From the NCBI GenBank assembly GCA_015689685.1, contig WVSL01000003.1:310001-374000 (forward strand): DNA of 64,000 nt, written 5' to 3'. Source of the DNA: Rhodobacterales bacterium HKCCE2091 (GTDB lineage Bacteria > Pseudomonadota > Alphaproteobacteria > Rhodobacterales > Rhodobacteraceae). Shown piece by piece: positions 43,364 through 52,813 of this stretch. The notes beneath the pieces are model-generated. The model saw nothing but the letters and a program-made list of their open reading frames with translations, made no database searches and was not told the origin of the DNA. Position numbers and translations under genes: made by a program. The stretch's first letter is position 1, and the number at the start of each line of letters is the position of its first letter.

Positions 43364-44155
43364 TCAGATCGGGGCGGGCGGGAAATCCGCGACCGCCTCG
43401 ACCAGCAGGAGCAGCAGCGCCGCGCCGAGCATCCCGTCGAACCGGTCCATGACGCCGCCGTGGCCGGGCAGCAGGTTGGACGAATCCTTCACCCCCGCCC
43501 GCCGCTTGATCGCCGATTCAGCGATGTCGCCCATCTGGCTGGCCATCGAGATCGCGACCGAGATGCCGATCAGCTCCGCCCCCGCATCCGTCGCCACCAT
43601 GAAGATCGCGCCGACGATCCCGGCCGCGACCCATCCCGCCGTCGTGCCGGCCCAGGTCTTCTTGGGGCTGACCCGCGGCCAGAACTTCGGCCCGCCGATC
43701 AGGCGGCCGGCGAAGTAGCCCACGATGTCGGTCAGCGCCACAACCAGCACCAGCCAAAGCATCCAGGTCAGCCCGAACTCGCCGCGATGGACGAGAAGGC
43801 CGAAGGCCGACATCAGGATCAGCGACCCGGTGGACAGGAACAGCGTGCGGTTGCGCTCCAGGAGCGCGATCCCCGCCATCGCCGCCAGCAGCAGGAGCGG
43901 CAGGCCGAAGCCCACGGGCAGGATCCGCGCCGCGCCGAGCGCCGCCGCGGCCGCCAGCCCGAGCTGCGAGGCCACCCGAACCGGCGCGCCGAGCATCCGC
44001 GCGAGTTCCCATATCAGCGTGCCCACGATCAGCATCACCAGCCCGAGGAACCAGAATCCGCCGAGGTAGACCGCCGTCAGCCCGACCACGGCGATGACCG
44101 TGCCGGTGCCGAGCCGTTCGACGAGGTCGGGAAAGATGGAGGCGGGCCGGGCCAT
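43364..44155 (-). CDS. cdsA: Phosphatidate cytidylyltransferase
   Basis: This 263-residue integral membrane enzyme makes CDP-diacylglycerol from phosphatidate and CTP. Several transmembrane helices are followed by the CDS signature 'SQMGDIAESAIKRRAGVKDSS' and 'PGHGGVMDRFDG' near the C-terminus. It starts six bases after the uppS stop. It is followed by rseP with no dxr in between. Confidence 0.96.
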   Translation of the reverse strand: MARPASIFPDLVERLGTGTVIAVVGLTAVYLGGFWFLGLVMLIVGTLIWELARMLGAPVRVASQLGLAAAAALGAARILPVGFGLPLLLLAAMAGIALLERNRTLFLSTGSLILMSAFGLLVHRGEFGLTWMLWLVLVVALTDIVGYFAGRLIGGPKFWPRVSPKKTWAGTTAGWVAAGIVGAIFMVATDAGAELIGISVAISMASQMGDIAESAIKRRAGVKDSSNLLPGHGGVMDRFDGMLGAALLLLLVEAVADFPPAPI

Positions 44156-44161
44156 GCCGGC

Positions 44162-44884
44162 TCAGACCGGCACCGCGCCGAAGCGGCGTTCGCGGGTCGC
44201 GAAACGGCCGAGCACGGTGGCGAATTCCTCCTCGGTGAAGTCGGGCCAGAGCGTGTCGATGAACTCGTACTCCGCGTAGGCCGACTGCCAGAGCAGGAAA
44301 TTCGAGATCCGCGCCTCCCCGCTCGTGCGGATCACGAGATCGGGGTCGGGCAGAAAACAGGTGTCGAGGTATTTCGGCAGCGTCTCGTCGGTGACGTCGG
44401 CGGGCGCGAGCCGCCCGGCCGCCACGTCCTGCGCCAGCCGCCGTGTCGCCCGCGCGACCTCGTCCCGGCCGCCGTAGTTGATCGCGATGGTCAGGTGGAC
44501 GCGGTCGTTGCCCGCGGTCAGAAGCTCCAGGTTGTCCATCAGGTCCACCAGGTTCGGCTCCAGCCGGACCCGGTCGCCGATGAACCGCACCCGCACGCCC
44601 TCCTCGTAGAGCGTCTGGCTCTCGCGGCGGATGTAGCGCTTGAACAGCGACATCAGCCCCGCGACCTCGGTCTGGGTGCGCTTCCAGTTCTCTGTCGAGA
44701 AGGCGAAGATCGTCAGGTACTTGACGCCGAGATCGGGACAGGCCCGCACGATGTCCTTGACCCGCCGCGCGCCGGCATGGTGGCCGACGAGCCGCGGCCG
44801 GCCGCGCATCTGCGCCCAACGGCCGTTGCCGTCCATGATGATGGCGACATGCCGGGGCATCTCGTCGCTGTCTGATAGGGGCAT
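44162..44884 (-). CDS. uppS: Isoprenyl transferase (undecaprenyl diphosphate synthase)
   Basis: This 240-residue cis-prenyltransferase makes undecaprenyl diphosphate for cell-wall and envelope polymers. Family motifs: 'HVAIIMDGNGRWA' (catalytic Asp), 'FAFSTENWKR', 'INYGGRDEV' and 'DLVIRTSGEARISNFLLWQSAYAEYEF'. Length is standard. It lies between frr and cdsA in the usual order. Confidence 0.97.
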   Translation of the reverse strand: MPLSDSDEMPRHVAIIMDGNGRWAQMRGRPRLVGHHAGARRVKDIVRACPDLGVKYLTIFAFSTENWKRTQTEVAGLMSLFKRYIRRESQTLYEEGVRVRFIGDRVRLEPNLVDLMDNLELLTAGNDRVHLTIAINYGGRDEVARATRRLAQDVAAGRLAPADVTDETLPKYLDTCFLPDPDLVIRTSGEARISNFLLWQSAYAEYEFIDTLWPDFTEEEFATVLGRFATRERRFGAVPV

Positions 44885-44920
44885 TCCGACTCCTCGAACC
44901 TCGTTCCGCGACAGGCCCCC

Positions 44921-45484
44921 TCAGACCTGCATGATTTCATCCTGCTTGGTCTGCAGGGCCGCGTCGATGCGCGCGATGTGGGCGTCGGTGATTTCCTGCA
45001 CCTCCGCTTCCCACAGCTTCTGATCGTCTTCGCTCATCCCGTCGGCCTTGGCCTTCTTTATCTGGTCCATCCCGTCGCGGCGCACGTTGCGGACCGCGAC
45101 GCGGGCATTTTCAGCATATTGTGCGGCGACCTTGCTCAGTTCGCGGCGCCGTTCCTCGTTCAGTTCGGGGATAGGCAGCATGATGATGGTACCGTTCAGC
45201 TGCGGGTTGATCCCGAGCCCCGATTCGCGGATCGCCTTCTCGACCTTGCCGACCAGGCTCTTGTCCCAGACGTTGACGGTGACCATCCGCGGCTCCGGCA
45301 CGTTCACGGTCCCGACCTGGTTGATCGGGGTCGGCTGGCCGTAGGCCTCGACCATCACCGGCTCCAGCATCGAGGCCGAGGCCCGGCCGGTGCGGAGCGA
45401 GGCGAACTCGGTGCGCAACGACGCGATCGCGCCGTCCATGCGGCGTTCCAGGTCGTCGGTGTCGATCTCGATCTCTTCGGCCAA
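44921..45484 (-). CDS. frr: Ribosome recycling factor
   Basis: This 187-residue factor splits post-termination ribosomes with EF-G. The family core is clear: '[22 protein letters not shown]', '[16 protein letters not shown]', '[18 protein letters not shown]', '[27 protein letters not shown]'. The start is a TTG at 45484, chosen because GGAGGG lies seven bases upstream and the resulting length equals the family norm. An in-frame ATG much further upstream would add about 36 unrelated residues. Confidence 0.96.
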   Translation of the reverse strand: MAEEIEIDTDDLERRMDGAIASLRTEFASLRTGRASASMLEPVMVEAYGQPTPINQVGTVNVPEPRMVTVNVWDKSLVGKVEKAIRESGLGINPQLNGTIIMLPIPELNEERRRELSKVAAQYAENARVAVRNVRRDGMDQIKKAKADGMSEDDQKLWEAEVQEITDAHIARIDAALQTKQDEIMQV

Positions 45485-45814
45485 GGGACTGCCCTCCACG
45501 CTCCGGCTATCCGTTCTGATTTTGTCGCTAATTAGGCGGAATAACGGACTTTGTATAGGCTCTGCGGCCCGTTCCGGCGGCTTCGCGCCGGACATTTCCG
45601 CGGTAACACGACCCGGTCGCGCCGCGCCGTCGCCGCGGTAGCGGGGCGACCGGGCGACAGGCCGGCGACGGGGTCGCGGGGCACGGATCGGGCATGGCGG
45701 AAAGCTCCGGCATCGTTCCGCCGACCTAACCCGCCGGCGTTAGGGATACCTTCACGGGACGGCGTCATCACCGCGCCCCGACCGGCCGCGCAGGGGCCGG
45801 AACACCCGTCGCGG
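45485..45814. other. Gene-free spacer between pyrH and frr
   Basis: No gene is seen in these 330 bases. Toward frr there is an AT-richer block (about 45505-45560) that could carry an frr promoter, though no confident hexamers were found. Toward pyrH an inverted repeat CCTAAC/GTTAGG (45725-45730, 45739-45744, eight-base centre) lacks a T-run and is not a classical terminator. The size is unusual, since pyrH and frr are normally close together. Confidence 0.5.
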
Positions 45815-46552
45815 TCATCCGGAATTGACCATCGTGTAGGTGCCCTTGCCGGCGAGGATCCCGCGGAACCCGCCCGGCTCGTCGAGGCTGAACACGATGA
45901 TCGGCTTGCCGTTCTCGCGCGCCAGCGCGATGGCCGACGCGTCCATGACGCCGAGATGCCCGGCCAGCACCTCGTCGTAGGTGATCTCCTCGTAGCGCTT
46001 GGCGTCGGGGAACTTCACCGGATCCTTGTCGTAGACCCCGTCGACTTTGGTGCCCTTGAAGATCGCCTCGCACCCCATCTCGTTCGCGCGCAGCGTCGCG
46101 GCGGTGTCGGTGGTGAAGTACGGGTTGCCGGTGCCCGCGGCGAAGATCACCACGCGCTTCTTTTCCAGGTGCCGGATCGCGCGGCGGCGGATGTAGGGCT
46201 CGCAGACCTGGTCCATCGGGATCGCGCTGACCACGCGGGTGTAGATGCCCTGCGCCTCCAGCGCCGACTGCATCGCCAGCGCGTTCATAACCGTGGCCAG
46301 CATCCCCATGTAGTCCGCCGTTGCCCGCTCCATCCCCTGGGCGCTGCCCTGCAGGCCGCGGAAGATGTTGCCACCGCCGATCACCATGCAGATCTCGACG
46401 CCCAGGTCGTGGACCGACTTGACCTCCTGCGCGATCTTCTGGACCGTCGGCGGATGCAGCCCGTAGCCCTGCGGCCCCATCAGGGCCTCGCCCGAAATCT
46501 TGAGCATCACGCGCTCGTAGAGCGGGCGCGGCGGCGGAGAGGCGTCGGGCAT
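45815..46552 (-). CDS. pyrH: UMP kinase
   Basis: This 245-residue bacterial UMP kinase is an amino-acid-kinase-fold hexamer that phosphorylates UMP to UDP. It shows '[12 protein letters not shown]', '[10 protein letters not shown]', '[19 protein letters not shown]' and '[12 protein letters not shown]'-type sequence ('[23 protein letters not shown]' here). GAAGGA precedes the ATG. tsf and rpsB, its usual upstream neighbours in many bacteria, are not present; miaA is divergent on the other side. Confidence 0.97.
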   Translation of the reverse strand: MPDASPPPRPLYERVMLKISGEALMGPQGYGLHPPTVQKIAQEVKSVHDLGVEICMVIGGGNIFRGLQGSAQGMERATADYMGMLATVMNALAMQSALEAQGIYTRVVSAIPMDQVCEPYIRRRAIRHLEKKRVVIFAAGTGNPYFTTDTAATLRANEMGCEAIFKGTKVDGVYDKDPVKFPDAKRYEEITYDEVLAGHLGVMDASAIALARENGKPIIVFSLDEPGGFRGILAGKGTYTMVNSG

Positions 46553-46584
46553 GGGGCGGTCCTTCGATGTCGGCTGTCCGATGG

Positions 46585-46613
46585 CTTATCGCGCGATTCC
46601 GGGTGCGGTTCAA
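46585..46613 (-). promoter_or_regulatory. Candidate promoter of pyrH
   Basis: On the minus strand TTGAAC (46608-46613) and GATAAG (46585-46590) are separated by 17 bases. They lie about 35 bases upstream of the pyrH ATG, each matching four of six consensus bases. Confidence 0.45.
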
Positions 46614-46841
46614 CAGACCGCGCCACGCGGCGCGGCCGCCGCCTGAAGATCGGCGGCTAACGCCATGCCCCGAAACGAAATCCCGTCGGCAGCCCGCCGC
46701 CCTCGCCCCGCTCGCACCCGCGCCCCGGCCGCGGACCGGATCGGCCCGGCCCGTCCACGCACCGCGCCTGCCGGTATCGCACCCCGCCCGACGCCCGCGC
46801 CCCGCGCCGGGAACCGGACGCGCGCGGCGGAGCGGGGTTCG

Positions 46842-47087
46842 ATGCCCCGCCCCGCCGCAGCCTGCGCCTCTGCCAACGTCTCTGCTCTCGCCACGGCCCC
46901 CGCCACTGCCTTCGTCTCTGCTCTCGCCGCGGCCCATGTCTCTGCACCTGCCACTGCCCACGCTGCTCTCGCCGCGGCCCACATCTCTGCACCCGCCGCG
47001 GCCCCCGTCATTGCCTTCGCTTCCTCCCCCGTCACCGCCCCCGCCACCTCCCTCGCCCCTGCCCCCGCCACGGGGCCGGCGCGATGA
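46842..47087 (+). other. Possible Ala/Pro-rich small ORF overlapping miaA by ATGA
   Basis: A plus-strand frame from ATG 46842 (GGAG nine bases upstream) gives 81 residues made of near-repeats such as [16 protein letters not shown] and VSAPATAH. Its TGA (47085-47087) overlaps the miaA ATG by four bases. An ATG at 46665 would extend it to 140 residues. Against it being a protein: codons TCT, GCT, GCA, ACT and CCT recur, unlike the GC-ending codons of neighbours, and the composition could be a by-product of the tandem repeat. Confidence 0.3.
46878..47004 (+). repeat. Degenerate 24/36-bp tandem repeat (12-bp sub-period)
   Basis: The 22-base core GTCTCTGC(T/A)C(T/C)(C/T)GCC(A/G)C(G/T)GCCC recurs at 46878, 46914, 46938, 46959/46962 and 46983, with spacings that are multiples of about 12 bases. 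Weaker copies continue to about 47070. It resembles a minisatellite and lies just upstream of miaA. Confidence 0.65.
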
Positions 47088-47959
47088 TCGACCTCGCCAC
47101 GATCCCCGCCGACCGTCCGGTGCTGATCGCCGGGCCCACGGCGTCGGGCAAGTCCGCCCTTGCGCTCGCCATCGCCGAGGCGCAGGGCGGCACCGTCGTC
47201 AATGCCGACGCGCTTCAGGTCTACGACGGCTGGCGCGTCCTGACCGCGCGGCCCGACGCGGCCGAGACCGCCCGCGCGCCCCACGCGCTCTACGGCCATG
47301 TCGACTGGGAAACCGACTACTCCGTCGGCGACTGGCTCCGCGACCTCGCACCGATCCTGCCCGCGTCCCGCCCGATCGTCGTCGGCGGCACCGGGCTCTA
47401 CTTCCGCGCGCTGACCGAGGGGCTGGCCGAGATCCCGCCGGTTCCGCCCGCGGTCCGGGCCGAGGCCGACGCGATGAGCCATGCCGCGCTGCTCGACGCG
47501 CTGGACGCGGGCGACCCCGCGCTCGCCGCCCGGATCGACCGGATGAACCGCGCCCGGGTGCAGCGCGGCTGGGAAGTGCTCGCCGCCACCGGCCGCCCGC
47601 TCAGCGACTGGCAGGCCGACACCCCGCCCCCGCTCCTGCCGCTTTCCGCGACCACGCCGCTCCTGCTCGATGCCGACCCGGCCTGGCTCAACGCCCGCAT
47701 CGCCGCCCGCTTCGACGCCATGCTCGCCGCCGGCGCGCTGGACGAGGCGCGGGCGAACCTGCCGCGCTGGTCCCGCGCGGGCGGCGCGGCGAAGGCGATC
47801 GGGGCGCCGGAGCTGATCGCGCACCTGCGCGGCGAAACCACGCTCGACGCCGCGCGCGAGGCCGCGATCACGGCCTCCCGCCAATACGCCAAGCGCCAGC
47901 GCACCTGGTTCCGCGCCCGCATGTCCGGCTGGCGCCGCCTGCCCCTCCCCGCGCCCTGA
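47084..47959 (+). CDS. miaA: tRNA dimethylallyltransferase
   Basis: This 291-residue enzyme prenylates A37 of tRNAs reading UNN codons. It has the P-loop '[11 protein letters not shown]' (about 18-28), the DSXQ-like '[10 protein letters not shown]' motif, '[15 protein letters not shown]', and '[14 protein letters not shown]' near the C-terminus. Length is typical of alphaproteobacteria. The ATG overlaps the end of the alanine-rich frame; no independent strong ribosome site is seen directly upstream. Confidence 0.95.
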   Translation: MIDLATIPADRPVLIAGPTASGKSALALAIAEAQGGTVVNADALQVYDGWRVLTARPDAAETARAPHALYGHVDWETDYSVGDWLRDLAPILPASRPIVVGGTGLYFRALTEGLAEIPPVPPAVRAEADAMSHAALLDALDAGDPALAARIDRMNRARVQRGWEVLAATGRPLSDWQADTPPPLLPLSATTPLLLDADPAWLNARIAARFDAMLAAGALDEARANLPRWSRAGGAAKAIGAPELIAHLRGETTLDAAREAAITASRQYAKRQRTWFRARMSGWRRLPLPAP

Positions 47960-48168
47960 CAGCCACCCGCCCCGCCGGACCCGTTCCGCGCCCCCAAGGC
48001 CGCGCGCGACCCGGCCCGGAACCGCGCCATCCCGCCGCCGCCGTGCCGAAGGCGGCGATCCGCCCAAACACCGCGCATTCCACGAGGAATCCGCCTCCCG
48101 TGCCCCGCGCGCCCCTTGCCCGGACAGGCGCGATGCGGCACACCGGGGCCGCACCCCCCGGAGACCCG

Positions 48169-48828
48169 ATGCCCGCGCTCGACATCACAGCGATCCTGCA
48201 CGACCTGATCACGCTTTTCGTGGTCATCGACCCGGTCGGCACGCTGCCGGTGTTCTACTTCGCCACCGCCTCCGTCCCCGCGCGGCTGCACTGGAAGATC
48301 GCCGTCCGGGCGGTGGTGATCGCGGGCGCGGTGCTGCTCGGCTTCCTCGTCGCGGGCCAGATCCTGCTCGAGGCGATGGGACTCCGCCTCGGCTCGTTCC
48401 AGATCGCCGGCGGGCTCGTCCTGTTCCTTTTCGCCCTGACCATGATCTTCGGCGAGACCAAGGCCGAGCGCGAGATCGAGGAGGCCGGGCGCGACCACAT
48501 GGCCGGCGCCGTGTTCCCGCTCGCCATGCCCTCGATCGCCTCGCCCGGCGCGATCCTCGCCATCGTGATCCTGACCGACAACCACCGCGAGGCGGTGGCG
48601 AGCCAGGCGGTCACGGCGGCGCTGCTCGGCATCGTGCTCCTCGTCACGCTCGCGCTCCTGCTGATGGCCGCGCGGCTCAAGCGGGTGATCGGCACCACCG
48701 GCGCCAACGTCATCAGCCGCGTCATGGGCCTGATCCTCGCCACCGTGGCGGTCGACGCGGTGCTCGGCGGGCTCGACACGCTCGGCCTGCTCGACCTTCC
48801 GGGCAGCGGCGAGTTCCTCGGCGAGTAG
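48169..48828 (+). CDS. MarC family integral membrane protein
   Basis: This 219-residue membrane protein has six hydrophobic segments. MarC/UPF0056 features are 'LFVVIDPVGTLPVF' in the first helix and 'PLAMPSIASPGAI' in the fourth. Despite the name, the family is not shown to act in multidrug resistance, and its transport substrate is unsettled. GGAG precedes the ATG; a longer upstream frame passes through miaA in another frame and is rejected. Confidence 0.9.
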   Translation: MPALDITAILHDLITLFVVIDPVGTLPVFYFATASVPARLHWKIAVRAVVIAGAVLLGFLVAGQILLEAMGLRLGSFQIAGGLVLFLFALTMIFGETKAEREIEEAGRDHMAGAVFPLAMPSIASPGAILAIVILTDNHREAVASQAVTAALLGIVLLVTLALLLMAARLKRVIGTTGANVISRVMGLILATVAVDAVLGGLDTLGLLDLPGSGEFLGE

Positions 48829-48871
48829 ACGGCGCTTTCCTTTCCAAAATCGAACCTGTAGCCTCGGCCCC

Positions 48872-49660
48872 ATGTCTGGGTACTCGGTTACATCTCTCAC
48901 CAAGCTCCGCATGGGCGCGCCGTGGCGCAAGCAGGAGCTTCACGGCAATCCCGACCATCACCTGTACTGGATCACCCGCGGCCAGGGCCGCGCCATCGTC
49001 GGCTGCATCAACCGCGGATACGGCCCGAACACGGCGATCTGGGTTCCGGCGAACACGGTCATGGCGCTGGAACTCGTGGCCCAGATCCAGGGGCTGGTGC
49101 TGCAGGTGCCCGAGGGCCAGGGGCTGGAAATGCCCGAAACCGCCGTTCACCTGCGGATTTCGAACATCGAGGCACAGGGCAACCTGACCTCCGCGATCGA
49201 GCGGATCGAACGCGAACTGGTCGGGCAGGCCCCGGCGATGGACCGCGCCATCCGCGCCAACGCGCTGCTGATCTCGACCCAGGTGGAACGGGAACTCGCG
49301 CGCCAGGACGGCACCATCGCGCGCAGGTCGACCCACGCGCTCGCCCAGGGCTTCGCCTCGCTGCTCGAAGGCTCGTTCCGGCAGGGCTTCGGCGTCGCCG
49401 ACTACGCGCGCAGCCTGGGCGTCACGCCGACCCACCTGTCGCGGGTCTGCCGCGAGGCCGCGGGCCGCCCCGCCCACGCGCTGATCCAGGAACGCACCAT
49501 GCACGAGGCCCGCGTGATGCTGGCCGACACCAAGATGACCATGCGCGCGATCTCGGCCGCGCTCGGCTTCTCCTCCCCGGCCTATTTCACCCGCGCCTTC
49601 GCCGCCTATACCGGCAAGACCCCGTCGGAGTTCCGGCAAAGCCCGCGCGGCTGGCCCTGA
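48872..49660 (+). CDS. AraC family transcriptional regulator
   Basis: This 262-residue regulator has an N-terminal cupin-like sensing domain (about 10-110, 'HHLYWITRGQGRAIVGCINRGYGPNTAIWVPANTV') and a C-terminal AraC double helix-turn-helix (about 165-258, 'VADYARSLGVTPTHLSRVCREAAGRPAHALIQERTMHEARVML', 'ISAALGFSSPAYFTRAFAAYTGKTPSEFR'). It lies 43 bases after the MarC gene and 261 bases upstream of the peptide ABC operon on the same strand, which it may control (inference). Confidence 0.92.
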   Translation: MSGYSVTSLTKLRMGAPWRKQELHGNPDHHLYWITRGQGRAIVGCINRGYGPNTAIWVPANTVMALELVAQIQGLVLQVPEGQGLEMPETAVHLRISNIEAQGNLTSAIERIERELVGQAPAMDRAIRANALLISTQVERELARQDGTIARRSTHALAQGFASLLEGSFRQGFGVADYARSLGVTPTHLSRVCREAAGRPAHALIQERTMHEARVMLADTKMTMRAISAALGFSSPAYFTRAFAAYTGKTPSEFRQSPRGWP

Positions 49661-49921
49661 CCGGCCCCGGGCCGCGCGGTTCCGCCGCAGGCGGCCCCGT
49701 TCGATCCTTGCGCGAAAACCCCGGGCCTGTCGCAAACCGGCGCGCCGAGGTCGCAATAGTCGTAACATAATTCCCGCGTCCTTGTTGACCTGTCGTCGGG
49801 GAACGTGCGCAAATGCCCCGGACGGGATCGGGCGGGCCACTGGCGCTGCCGGAACGGATCCGCCGGGGGCGAAATGCGGGCGCAGACGCCGCAACAAGAC
49901 CGAAAAGACAGGGAGACTGTT

Positions 49922-51574
49922 ATGTCGAAAGACCTCAACCGCGGCCGGGAAATCCACCCGGCGGCACGAATGTACGCGAAGGAACACCTGGCCGGCGATC
50001 TCAGCCGCCGCGAGTTCCTCGTCCGCACCACAGCACTCGGCCTCACCGCCACCGCCGCCTACAGCCTGATCGGCATCGGCGCGGCCGAGGCGCAGGAAGC
50101 CTTCGCCCGCGAAACCCCGCCCGCCGGCGGCACGCTCAAGATCCAGATGCGCGTCATCGCGTCCAAGGATCCGCGCGTCTACGACTGGTCGGAACTCGGC
50201 AACATGACCCGCGGCCTGGTCGAGTACCTCGTGGAATACAACCGCGACGGCTCGTTCTCGGGCGTCCTGCTGGAAAGCTGGGAAGCCAACGACGACGCGA
50301 CCGAGTACACGCTCCACATCCGCCCCGGCGTGACCTGGAACACCGGCGAGGCGTTCACCGCGGCCCATGTCGCGGCCAACTTCGAAGCCTGGTGCGAGGC
50401 CGATGTCGAGGGCAACTCGATGGCCGCGCGCATGGGCGGCCTCGTCGACCCGGAGACCAACCGCGCCCGCGAAGGCGCGATCAACGTGGTCGACGACACC
50501 ACCCTCACGATCACCCTGCCGGCGCCCGACATCACCCTGGTCGCGGGCATCGCCGACTACCCGGCGGCGGTCCAGCACCCCGACTACATCGGCCAGGACC
50601 CGGTCGCCCACGGTGTCGGCACCGGTGCCTACATGATCTCCGAACACGAGGTCGGCGTGCGCGCGGTTCTGGAAAAGAACCCCGATCACACCTACTGGGG
50701 CGACACCGCCTATCTCGACCGGATCGAGATCGTGGACGTGGGCACCGACCCGGCGGCATGGCTCGCCTCGGCCGAGGCCGGCGAGCACGACATGACCTAC
50801 GAGACCACCGGCGACTACATCGACGTGTTCACCGCGATCGGCTGGGAAACCTCCGAGGTCGTGACCGCGGCGACGCTGGTGATCCGCTGCAACCAGGCCA
50901 ACGCGCCCTACGAGAACGTGGCGGTGCGCCAGGCGATCAACCTCGCGGTCGACCCGAACGAGGTGCTGGCGCTCGGCTATGCCGGCCGCGGGATCGTCGC
51001 CGAAAACCACCACGTCTGCCCGGTCCACCCCGAGTACGCGGAGCTTCCGCCGATCACCATCGACAAGGATCTCGCGCTGCAGACCCTGACCGATGCCGGC
51101 TACGCCGACCACGTGTTCGAGGTCACCTCGCTCGACGCGGGCTTCGAGCGTGACAGCTCCGATGCCTTCGCCGCGCAGCTTCGCGACGCCGGCTTCAACG
51201 TGGAACGTGTCATCATCCCCGGCTCGACGTTCTGGAACGACTGGCTGAACTACCCGCTGTCCTCGACGACGTGGAACCACCGCGAACTCGGCGTCATCAT
51301 CTACAACCTCGCCTACCGCTCCGGCGTGGCGTGGAACGAGGCCGGGTATTCCAACCCCGACTTCGACGCCCTGCTCGACACCGCCAACGGCATCCAGGAC
51401 GCCGACGCGCGTCGCGAGACGATGGCGCAGCTCGAACAGATCATGCAGGACGACGCGGTCATCAACCAGTCGTACTGGCGCTCGCTCTACCGCAGCTACC
51501 GCCCCGGCGTGATCAACGCGGACATGCATCCGAAGTTCGAGATCAACGTCCACTACCTCGGGCTCGCGGCCTGA
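49922..51574 (+). CDS. ABC transporter substrate-binding protein, peptide/opine family 5 (Tat-exported)
   Basis: This 550-residue family 5 solute receptor (SBP_bac_5) of a dipeptide/oligopeptide-type importer has a twin-arginine signal ('DLSRREFLVRTTALG', R29-R30, then a hydrophobic core and AEA-QE near residue 57). The mature protein shows the family pattern 'LEYLVEYNRDGSFSGVLLESWEAN'-like N-lobe sequence and 'TYWGDTAYLDRIEI'. GGGAG eight bases before the ATG fixes the start. The long Tat leader suggests export after folding. Ligand is unknown; peptides, opines, nickel or sugars are all used by the family. Confidence 0.92.
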   Translation: MSKDLNRGREIHPAARMYAKEHLAGDLSRREFLVRTTALGLTATAAYSLIGIGAAEAQEAFARETPPAGGTLKIQMRVIASKDPRVYDWSELGNMTRGLVEYLVEYNRDGSFSGVLLESWEANDDATEYTLHIRPGVTWNTGEAFTAAHVAANFEAWCEADVEGNSMAARMGGLVDPETNRAREGAINVVDDTTLTITLPAPDITLVAGIADYPAAVQHPDYIGQDPVAHGVGTGAYMISEHEVGVRAVLEKNPDHTYWGDTAYLDRIEIVDVGTDPAAWLASAEAGEHDMTYETTGDYIDVFTAIGWETSEVVTAATLVIRCNQANAPYENVAVRQAINLAVDPNEVLALGYAGRGIVAENHHVCPVHPEYAELPPITIDKDLALQTLTDAGYADHVFEVTSLDAGFERDSSDAFAAQLRDAGFNVERVIIPGSTFWNDWLNYPLSSTTWNHRELGVIIYNLAYRSGVAWNEAGYSNPDFDALLDTANGIQDADARRETMAQLEQIMQDDAVINQSYWRSLYRSYRPGVINADMHPKFEINVHYLGLAA

Positions 51575-51585
51575 CCTGAACGAAG

Positions 51586-51612
51586 AGCGGCCCGGGCAAA
51601 GTCCGGGCCGCT
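51586..51612 (+). promoter_or_regulatory. Stable hairpin between receptor and permease genes
   Basis: A perfect 10-bp GC stem (51586-51595 with 51603-51612) and a seven-base loop lie 12 bases after the receptor stop, without a T-run. Such hairpins in ABC operons commonly raise receptor mRNA stability relative to the distal genes. A second small hairpin (51673-51678 with 51684-51689) lies just before the permease ribosome site. Confidence 0.6.
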
Positions 51613-51712
51613 GCGCTTCCGCGGACCGCCAATCCGCACCCCATCCGCAAGGGGCCGGTGACAAGGCCCGCTCCCGGGAAAATCCCGGGGGGAGAACCAG
51701 ACAGGGACGCAT

Positions 51713-52801
51713 ATGGCACTATTCATTCTCCGTCGGCTCGGCGTGATGGTCCTCACCGCGCTCTGCCTGACCTTCATCGTCTTCTTCCTGACCAATCTCG
51801 GGCCCAACCTCGAGAAGCTCGCCAAGACCCAGGGCAACGCCCGGATGTCCGACGCGCAGGTCGAAAGCTGGCTCGACCGCAACGGCTACGGCCAGCCGCT
51901 GGTGACCCGCTACGGCGAATGGCTCGGCGTGGTGCCGGGCTGGACCCGCGAGGACGCCGAGACCGGCGAGATCACCGGCCGCTGCATCGACCCCGGCATG
52001 GACCCGGCCGCGGCGCCGCGGTTCTGCGGGCTGCTGCAGGGCGACTTCGGCTATTCCACCGTCTCCGACGACGAGGTCGCGGCGGTCGTCGGCGGGCGGC
52101 TCGCGCTGACCGGCAAGCTCATGTTCTGGGCCTTCCTCATCATGGTCCCCGCCGCCCTGCTCGTCGGCGTGCTGGCGGGGATGCGCGAAGGCTCGCGGCT
52201 CGACCGCTCGCTGTCCACCTTCGCCATCGCCACCACCGCGACGCCGGAATACGTCTCGGGCGTCATCTTCATCGTGCTGCTCGCCTCGTCGCAGGCGGGC
52301 CTGTCCCCGATCCTCGCGGAATGGGGCTGGATCGACGGCGGCACGCTCTTCCTCGGCTCCGCCCGCTCGGCGATGGACAACGCGAACTTCTGGAACTTCA
52401 CCCTGCCGGTGATGACCATCGCGCTCTACGGCATGGGCTACATCGCCCGCATGACCCGCGCCTCGATGGCCGAGGTGATGACGGCGCAGTACATCCGCAC
52501 CGCGCGGCTCAAGGGGGTCAGCTTCCGCAAGATCGTGCTCCGCCACGCGCTCCGGAACGCGCTCATCGCGCCCTTCACCGTCATCATGCTCCAGTTCCCC
52601 TGGCTTCTGACCGGGGTCGTGATCGTGGAGACGCTCTTCAACTACAACGGCTTCGGCTGGACCCTCGTGCAGGCCGCCTCGAACAACGACATCGAGCTCC
52701 TGCTGACCTGTTCCATCGTCGCCGTCCTCGTGGTTCTCGTGACGCAGCTGATATCGGACATCGGCTACGTCTTCCTGAACCCGCGGATCCGCATCTCGTA
52801 A
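51713..52801 (+). CDS. ABC transporter permease, DppB type
   Basis: This 362-residue inner-membrane permease has the DppB layout: an N-terminal helix 'MALFILRRLGVMVLTALCLTFIVFFL', an extracytoplasmic stretch of about 100 residues, then five helices. The EAA loop 'YIRTARLKGVSFRKIVLRHALRNAL' docks to the ATPase. It is followed at 12 bases by the second permease. Confidence 0.93.
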   Translation: MALFILRRLGVMVLTALCLTFIVFFLTNLGPNLEKLAKTQGNARMSDAQVESWLDRNGYGQPLVTRYGEWLGVVPGWTREDAETGEITGRCIDPGMDPAAAPRFCGLLQGDFGYSTVSDDEVAAVVGGRLALTGKLMFWAFLIMVPAALLVGVLAGMREGSRLDRSLSTFAIATTATPEYVSGVIFIVLLASSQAGLSPILAEWGWIDGGTLFLGSARSAMDNANFWNFTLPVMTIALYGMGYIARMTRASMAEVMTAQYIRTARLKGVSFRKIVLRHALRNALIAPFTVIMLQFPWLLTGVVIVETLFNYNGFGWTLVQAASNNDIELLLTCSIVAVLVVLVTQLISDIGYVFLNPRIRIS

Positions 52802-52813
52802 GGGGAGAGAGTC

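Larger units (their letters stand above)
46553..47083. other. Long divergent spacer between pyrH and miaA
   Basis: This 531-base stretch holds the pyrH promoter candidate (46585-46613) and a low-complexity tract. From about 46870 to 47075 there is a degenerate tandem repeat (see the repeat entry). No conserved gene is recognised. An alanine-rich reading frame runs through the repeat in plus orientation and ends in an ATGA overlap with miaA. Confidence 0.6.

Noticed and set aside
45725-45744. CCTAAC/GTTAGG inverted repeat after pyrH as a terminator
   Set aside because: Six-base arms with an eight-base GC-rich centre and no T-run on either strand.
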